A stretch of 10,079 nt of DNA from Clostridiales bacterium UBA1446 (lineage in GTDB: Bacteria > Bacillota > Clostridia > Oscillospirales > Oscillospiraceae). Location: assembly GCA_002329245.1 (NCBI GenBank), contig DCTG01000194.1, forward strand, positions 565 to 10,643, written 5' to 3'. This document shows positions 6,986 to 10,079 of the stretch, one piece after another. The notes under the pieces were generated by a model, which was not told the DNA's origin, searched no databases, and saw nothing but the letters and a program-made list of their open reading frames with translations. The position numbers and the translations under genes are program-made. Numbering within the stretch: the first letter of the stretch is position 1; each line of letters starts with the position of its first letter.

Positions 6986-8203
6986 TCATCTGTCCCATAA
7001 CCAAACGGAAACTTCGGCTCCTTTTTTCAGGCCCTCGCAGTCCCGGGGAATGCAGATATAGCCGTCTGAATGAATCAGCCGCGTAATCAGTCCGGATTTG
7101 CCGTGAATCGGCTGCGCGATCACGGTTCCGTTTTCTTCCGCAAGCGTAACCCCCACGTATTCCGCCCGCCCGTGATTGGAGGAGAGGGATTCACAAAGAC
7201 GCGCCCGGATGCAGAATCGTTTTTCCCGCCTGCCGGTGAGAATCCGAAGCAGCGGCAGCGCAAACAGCTGGGAGACAAGATAAGCTGCTACCGGATGCCC
7301 GGGAAGCCCGAATACAGGTTTTCCTTCCACGACGCCTAAAATGGTCGGTTTGCCGGGCTTCATTGCAATGCCGTGAAAAAGCATGCGGCCGTTTTGTTCG
7401 ATAACGCCGGCTGTCGCGTCTTTCCTGCCGACGGAACTGCCGCCGGAGATCAGGACCATATGGCACTGCGAAACGGCTGTATTAAGCGCCTGATTTAAAT
7501 CCTCCGCATTGTCGCGGATGATGCCGTATGATTTCGCGGCGGCTCCGGCCTGCGTGAAAAGAGCGGTGAGCAGAACCGAGTTTACATCCCGAATCTGCCC
7601 CTTGCGGGGCTTTTTCGCGAATTCGACAAGTTCGTCTCCCGTCGAAAGGATGCCGACGGTGGGTTTCGCTCGAACGGAAACGGCCGCAATCCCCAACGCA
7701 GCCAAGGCGCCTAAGTCGTGCGCGGTCAGCACATGTCCGGCTTTCAGCAAAACGTCGCCCGGCGACACGTCGTCGCCGCGGAAAATCATGTTTTCGCCCG
7801 GCGCTGCCGGCTTCGTTATCCCTACCATTCCCTCGCCGTAGTCCTCGGTATGCTCAAACATGACGACGCAGTCGGCGCCTTCGGGAACTTCCCCTCCGGT
7901 AGGTACGGACAGGCATTTCCCCTTTTGCAGCGGGCAGGGCGCGGGGCTGCCCATGGCAACTTCTCCCGCCTTCTGCAGGATTGCCGGCATGCTGTCCGAA
8001 GATCCAAAGGTGTCCCGGGCGTATACGGCAAAACCATCCACTGTGGAGCGGTTGAAATCGGGAACAAATTCCTCCGCGCAGATATCTTCAGCCAACGTTC
8101 TTCCGACTGATTCCGTCAGCGGTATCCGTTCGTCCGATATGCAGGGACCGAAGTTCTCCCGTATCAGCCGGAGCGCTTCTTCCGGCGTTTTCACGTGCAG
8201 CAA
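6986..8203 (-). CDS. moeA: Molybdopterin molybdenumtransferase MoeA (stand-alone paralogue)
   Basis: This is a cytoplasmic enzyme of the last cofactor step, inserting the Mo or W oxyanion into molybdopterin-AMP. Of about 405 residues, the recognisable blocks are FNRSTVDGFAVYARD (from about 50), VPTGGEVPEGADCVVM (about 100), STGDELV (187-193), SGGSSVGRKD (253-262), HGIAMKPGKPT and LPGHPV (300-305), then a C-terminal MoeA domain IV. Its length is that of classic MoeA, without an extra domain. The start is not certain: TTG at 8203 has AAGGCGGG about 6 nt upstream and gives MLHVKTPEEAL, a normal MoeA beginning; TTG at 8224 lacks a ribosome binding site and GTG at 8194 is also in frame. It lies 83 nt after osmC and 17 nt before the MoeA-PBP gene. 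Two different MoeA proteins side by side suggest separate roles, for example Mo versus W. Confidence 0.9.
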   Translation of the reverse strand: MLHVKTPEEALRLIRENFGPCISDERIPLTESVGRTLAEDICAEEFVPDFNRSTVDGFAVYARDTFGSSDSMPAILQKAGEVAMGSPAPCPLQKGKCLSVPTGGEVPEGADCVVMFEHTEDYGEGMVGITKPAAPGENMIFRGDDVSPGDVLLKAGHVLTAHDLGALAALGIAAVSVRAKPTVGILSTGDELVEFAKKPRKGQIRDVNSVLLTALFTQAGAAAKSYGIIRDNAEDLNQALNTAVSQCHMVLISGGSSVGRKDATAGVIEQNGRMLFHGIAMKPGKPTILGVVEGKPVFGLPGHPVAAYLVSQLFALPLLRILTGRREKRFCIRARLCESLSSNHGRAEYVGVTLAEENGTVIAQPIHGKSGLITRLIHSDGYICIPRDCEGLKKGAEVSVWLWDR

Positions 8204-8237
8204 GCAATCACCCGCCTTATTCAAGGTGTCAGGAAAC

Positions 8238-8263
8238 AGCGCTATTGTACCATCTTCAGCGCT
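8238..8263. repeat. AGCGCT inverted repeat in osmC-moeA spacer
   Basis: AGCGCT occurs at 8238-8243 and again at 8258-8263, separated by 14 nt. Each copy is itself a palindrome and the two can pair as a 6-bp hairpin in the 83-nt spacer between osmC and moeA. There is no T-run, so it does not look like a terminator. It may be an mRNA-processing or stability element, or chance. Confidence 0.3.
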
Positions 8264-8286
8264 CGCTTTGCAATTGCGCCGATGCG

Positions 8287-8715
8287 CTAACGCATGGAAA
8301 CGGAAAGGCGCGTGCCGTTTTGCATATTGTCTATTACAGGGCAGCGCTCCTTTACCTGGGCAAACCAGGCTTCCTGCGTGGCCGCGTCGGCGTCCGACGC
8401 AAGCTCTATCGTCACGGAGACGGATTCAAAGCCGGCGCGGCGCGAGGGGTCGTTTCGGAGGAACCGGCCCCCGTCCACTTCGCCCTCTATCAGGATATCG
8501 AGTTTCCGGATCTCCATGGAAAGCTCCCGGGCAATCCACTGCCCGGCGGCGTTGATGCAGCCGGCTAAAGAAGCAAGATACATTTCCACGGGGCTCGGCG
8601 CTTCGTCCTCTCCCCCGAAGGACGGCGGCTCGTCAATCAAAATCCGGTGCGCGCCCGCTGTAATATAGGTTTTTGTGGAATTTTCGGCGGTTGCTTTTAC
8701 GGTTATAACGGCCAC
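8287..8715 (-). CDS. OsmC family protein (Ohr/OsmC/YhfA-type)
   Basis: This is a small cytoplasmic protein of 142 residues, the usual size for the family. Seen: the EAPSPVEMYLASLAGCINAAG block with the first conserved Cys (SLAGC, near residue 53) on the central helix, and ERCPVIDNMQNGT with the second conserved Cys (CPV, near residue 125). OsmC and Ohr members use this Cys pair to reduce organic hydroperoxides; YhfA-like members keep both Cys but have an unknown substrate, and this protein cannot be placed further. The start is GTG at 8715, with AGGAGG 10 nt upstream and no better ATG. It is the first gene after the promoter at 8768-8796 and so opens the Mo/W cofactor operon. A role in thiol or persulfide chemistry, or in protecting cofactor sulfur, is conceivable but inferred from position only. 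Confidence 0.85.
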   Translation of the reverse strand: MAVITVKATAENSTKTYITAGAHRILIDEPPSFGGEDEAPSPVEMYLASLAGCINAAGQWIARELSMEIRKLDILIEGEVDGGRFLRNDPSRRAGFESVSVTIELASDADAATQEAWFAQVKERCPVIDNMQNGTRLSVSMR

Positions 8716-8737
8716 GGCGGCAATTCCTCCTCAAATC

Positions 8738-8755
8738 ATCGGACTTGTTTCCGAT
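8738..8755. promoter_or_regulatory. Hairpin/operator candidate just before the osmC ribosome binding site
   Basis: ATCGGA at 8738-8743 and TCCGAT at 8750-8755 are perfect inverted repeats with a 6-nt loop. They lie between the predicted transcription start and the AGGAGG of osmC. In the mRNA they form a 6-bp hairpin ending about 10 nt before the ribosome binding site; in DNA they could be an operator half-site pair. The pairing is seen; the role is inference. Confidence 0.4.
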
Positions 8756-8772
8756 ACTATCTTACTTAGTAT
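8754..8772. promoter_or_regulatory. Inverted repeat overlapping the -10 box of the osmC promoter
   Basis: ATACTA at 8754-8759 and TAGTAT at 8767-8772 are perfect inverted repeats separated by 7 nt, and the right arm covers most of the -10 box. A repressor bound here would block RNA polymerase directly. The spacing is shorter than that of a ModE palindrome, and I do not recognise the regulator. Confidence 0.4.
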
Positions 8773-8796
8773 AGCGAATCTGTCCTTCCGTTTCAA
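8768..8796 (-). promoter_or_regulatory. Sigma-A-type promoter of the osmC-moeA operon
   Basis: On the minus strand the -35 box TTGAAA (8796-8791) and the -10 box TATACT (8773-8768) are separated by exactly 17 nt. Each box matches the consensus at five of six positions. Transcription would start near 8761 and give a leader of about 45 nt before the GTG of osmC. It lies downstream of the terminator at 8856-8885, so it starts a unit independent of the solute-binding protein gene. Three inverted repeats around it suggest regulated use. Confidence 0.8.
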
Positions 8797-8808
8797 TATC
8801 GCCGATAT
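8796..8808. promoter_or_regulatory. 13-bp palindrome abutting the -35 box (operator candidate)
   Basis: ATATCG-C-CGATAT at 8796-8808 is a perfect palindrome around one central base and touches the upstream edge of the -35 box. Such a position suits an activator or repressor of the osmC-moeA operon. No copy was noticed near tupA. Confidence 0.45.
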
Positions 8809-8855
8809 GCGTATTGTCCCCGCGAAGCAGCGGTTCCCGCAATCTCTAAAATCCA

Positions 8856-8885
8856 AGGAGGCCGGCTGAAAGCAGCCGGCCTCCT
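8856..8885 (-). terminator. Intrinsic terminator of the solute-binding protein gene
   Basis: GGAGGCCGGCTG (8857-8868) and CAGCCGGCCTCC (8873-8884) form a perfect 12-bp stem with a 4-nt loop, extended to 13 bp by A8856-T8885. It starts 47 nt after the stop of the gene ending at 8932. On the minus strand the following tail is only moderately T-rich (TTGGATTTTAG), so termination may rest mainly on stem strength. It insulates the downstream osmC promoter. Confidence 0.8.
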
Positions 8886-8931
8886 CTCTGGTCGTTTGTT
8901 GTTTGAAAGCCCGCGGGGAGCAGCGAACCGA

Positions 8932-10062
8932 TTATTGCGCGGCGATTTTCTGCCACTGCTCAATCATTTCGGGCTTGACGGCGTTGAGCTTATCGTAATC
9001 AAAGAACGTGCACTTATCGAAGTCTTCCTGTCCGTATGCGAGGAAAGCCTGCTTTTCTTCGGACATCTGCGCATTCTTGTTGGTGGGAGCTTCGTTGTTC
9101 AGCTCGATAAACAGCTCCTGGGTGGATTTCTCTAAGGCATAGTTGACAAACAGCTGCGCCAGTTCTTTATTGGGCGAGTCCTTCACCACGTTGATGAAAA
9201 CGTCGTCGGCGAAATTGCCTTCCTTGGCGTCAACCCACTTCATGTTCAGACCGGAACTGACCAGAACCGGCAGCATCAGGTCCATATAAACGGTAATGGC
9301 CACTTCTTTCTGGGACAGCGCCGCCATCAGATCGGTCGTATACCAGAGCTTAATGTTGTCTTTCTTTTCCTTGTAGAGATCCAGAGCGGGCTGGTAGTTG
9401 TCAATGCCGCCGCCAAGCTGCTCGGCAATGGCAATGAGCACATAGGGGCCCGCCGTCGCGGTCATCGCGGGAAGAGAAACGAGGCCCGCATATTTGTCGT
9501 CAAACAGTTCCATATAGGAGGTGGGCGGCTCCAGTCCCTTTTCCTTCAGGATGTCCTCGTTGTACATGATTCCGAAGCGTCCGACCAAGACCATGGGGCC
9601 GTACCCGGTATCATTCAGGGCAAAGTCATACAGCTCGCTGATGTTCGTAACGACGGACGTATCAATTTTTTCAAACAAGCCGAGCTTTTCCGCCTGTTTG
9701 GCATAAGCGCCGGAGAAGTATACGACGTCGTCTTCCACAACACCGGATTGAATCTGAGATTGCAGCTTTGCAAGGCGGTCGGAGTTTGCGTTGATGCCGT
9801 CAATGACGATGGTGCAGCCGTATTTTTTTTCAAAATCTTCCGCTAATTTCTTCGTGGCGTCTCCCGTCGTGCCGCCCCAGGTGCAAACCACAAGCTCCAC
9901 GCCGCTGTAATCCGGTGCGGCCGGGGCGGTGTTATCCGGCGCCCCTTGGGTCGAAGGCGTGGTTGCAGGAGGGGTGGTTTCTTTGCTGCCGCCCGAGCAC
10001 CCCACGAGCAGCGTGGCGCACATCGTAAGCGCAAGCAAAGCAGACAATACCTTTTTCCTCAT
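8932..10062 (-). CDS. ABC transporter solute-binding lipoprotein, PotD/AfuA-like (family 1 extracellular)
   Basis: This is a membrane-anchored binding protein of an ABC importer, 376 residues. It has a RKK signal peptide with lipobox LLVGC and Cys22, then a Thr/Pro/Ala-rich linker to about residue 52. The mature domain opens with LVVCTWGGTTGDATKKLAEDFEKKYGC, the usual first strand and helix of the PotD/AfuA-like group (COG0687-type proteins for polyamines, ferric iron, thiamine and others). DDVVYFSGAYAKQAEKLGLFEKID and the hinge stretch MVLVGRFGIMYNEDIL follow. The ligand cannot be deduced. The ATG at 10062 has AGGAG about 8 nt upstream. No permease or ATPase for it lies in the window; they may lie upstream of it, beyond the right edge, since a strong terminator follows this gene. 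Confidence 0.85.
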   Translation of the reverse strand: MRKKVLSALLALTMCATLLVGCSGGSKETTPPATTPSTQGAPDNTAPAAPDYSGVELVVCTWGGTTGDATKKLAEDFEKKYGCTIVIDGINANSDRLAKLQSQIQSGVVEDDVVYFSGAYAKQAEKLGLFEKIDTSVVTNISELYDFALNDTGYGPMVLVGRFGIMYNEDILKEKGLEPPTSYMELFDDKYAGLVSLPAMTATAGPYVLIAIAEQLGGGIDNYQPALDLYKEKKDNIKLWYTTDLMAALSQKEVAITVYMDLMLPVLVSSGLNMKWVDAKEGNFADDVFINVVKDSPNKELAQLFVNYALEKSTQELFIELNNEAPTNKNAQMSEEKQAFLAYGQEDFDKCTFFDYDKLNAVKPEMIEQWQKIAAQ

Positions 10063-10079
10063 ACTTCTCTCCTCTTTCT

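Overview
The window looks like chromosomal DNA from an anaerobic, Gram-positive clostridial bacterium (Bacillota, Clostridia). The grounds are two lipoprotein-type solute-binding proteins with Gram-positive-style signal peptides, strong AGGAGG-like ribosome binding sites, several TTG/GTG starts, a moderately high GC content, and protein families (GlpA/GlpB-like flavoproteins, MoeA fused to a LysR-type binding domain, TupABC) that occur together mostly in anaerobes. The species cannot be read from the sequence. No rRNA, tRNA, CRISPR, transposase or phage gene was found.

Left block, + strand (about 66-2501): a tungstate-type ABC importer. tupA (lipoprotein binding protein) is preceded by a leader that can fold into a long stem. 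It is followed by a perfect 9-bp GC-rich hairpin with a T-run, then tupB (permease, TTG start) and tupC (ATPase), the last two overlapping by 14 nt.

Middle and right block, - strand (8796 down to 2463): an operon read toward tupC. A clear promoter (TTGAAA-N17-TATACT) is flanked and overlapped by three inverted repeats. The genes in order are an OsmC-family protein, a stand-alone MoeA, a MoeA with a C-terminal PBP-like domain, a GlpA-like FAD protein with a BFD-type Cys cluster, and a GlpB-like NAD/FAD oxidoreductase ending in a four-Cys motif resembling the head of DUF1667. The last four genes are closely packed or overlapping. The last gene runs 39 nt into the convergent tupC, with no terminator visible between them.

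Far right, - strand (10062-8932): a separate lipoprotein solute-binding protein of the PotD/AfuA-like group. A perfect 12-bp hairpin ends this transcript just upstream of the osmC promoter.

Reading as a whole: TupABC imports the oxyanion (probably tungstate) and the two MoeA proteins insert the metal into molybdopterin, the second perhaps sensing or delivering the oxyanion through its PBP domain. The unexpected part is the translationally coupled flavoprotein/Fe-S pair in the same operon, whose substrate and link to Mo/W cofactor are unknown. No MoaA, MoaC, MogA or Mo/W enzyme is in the window.
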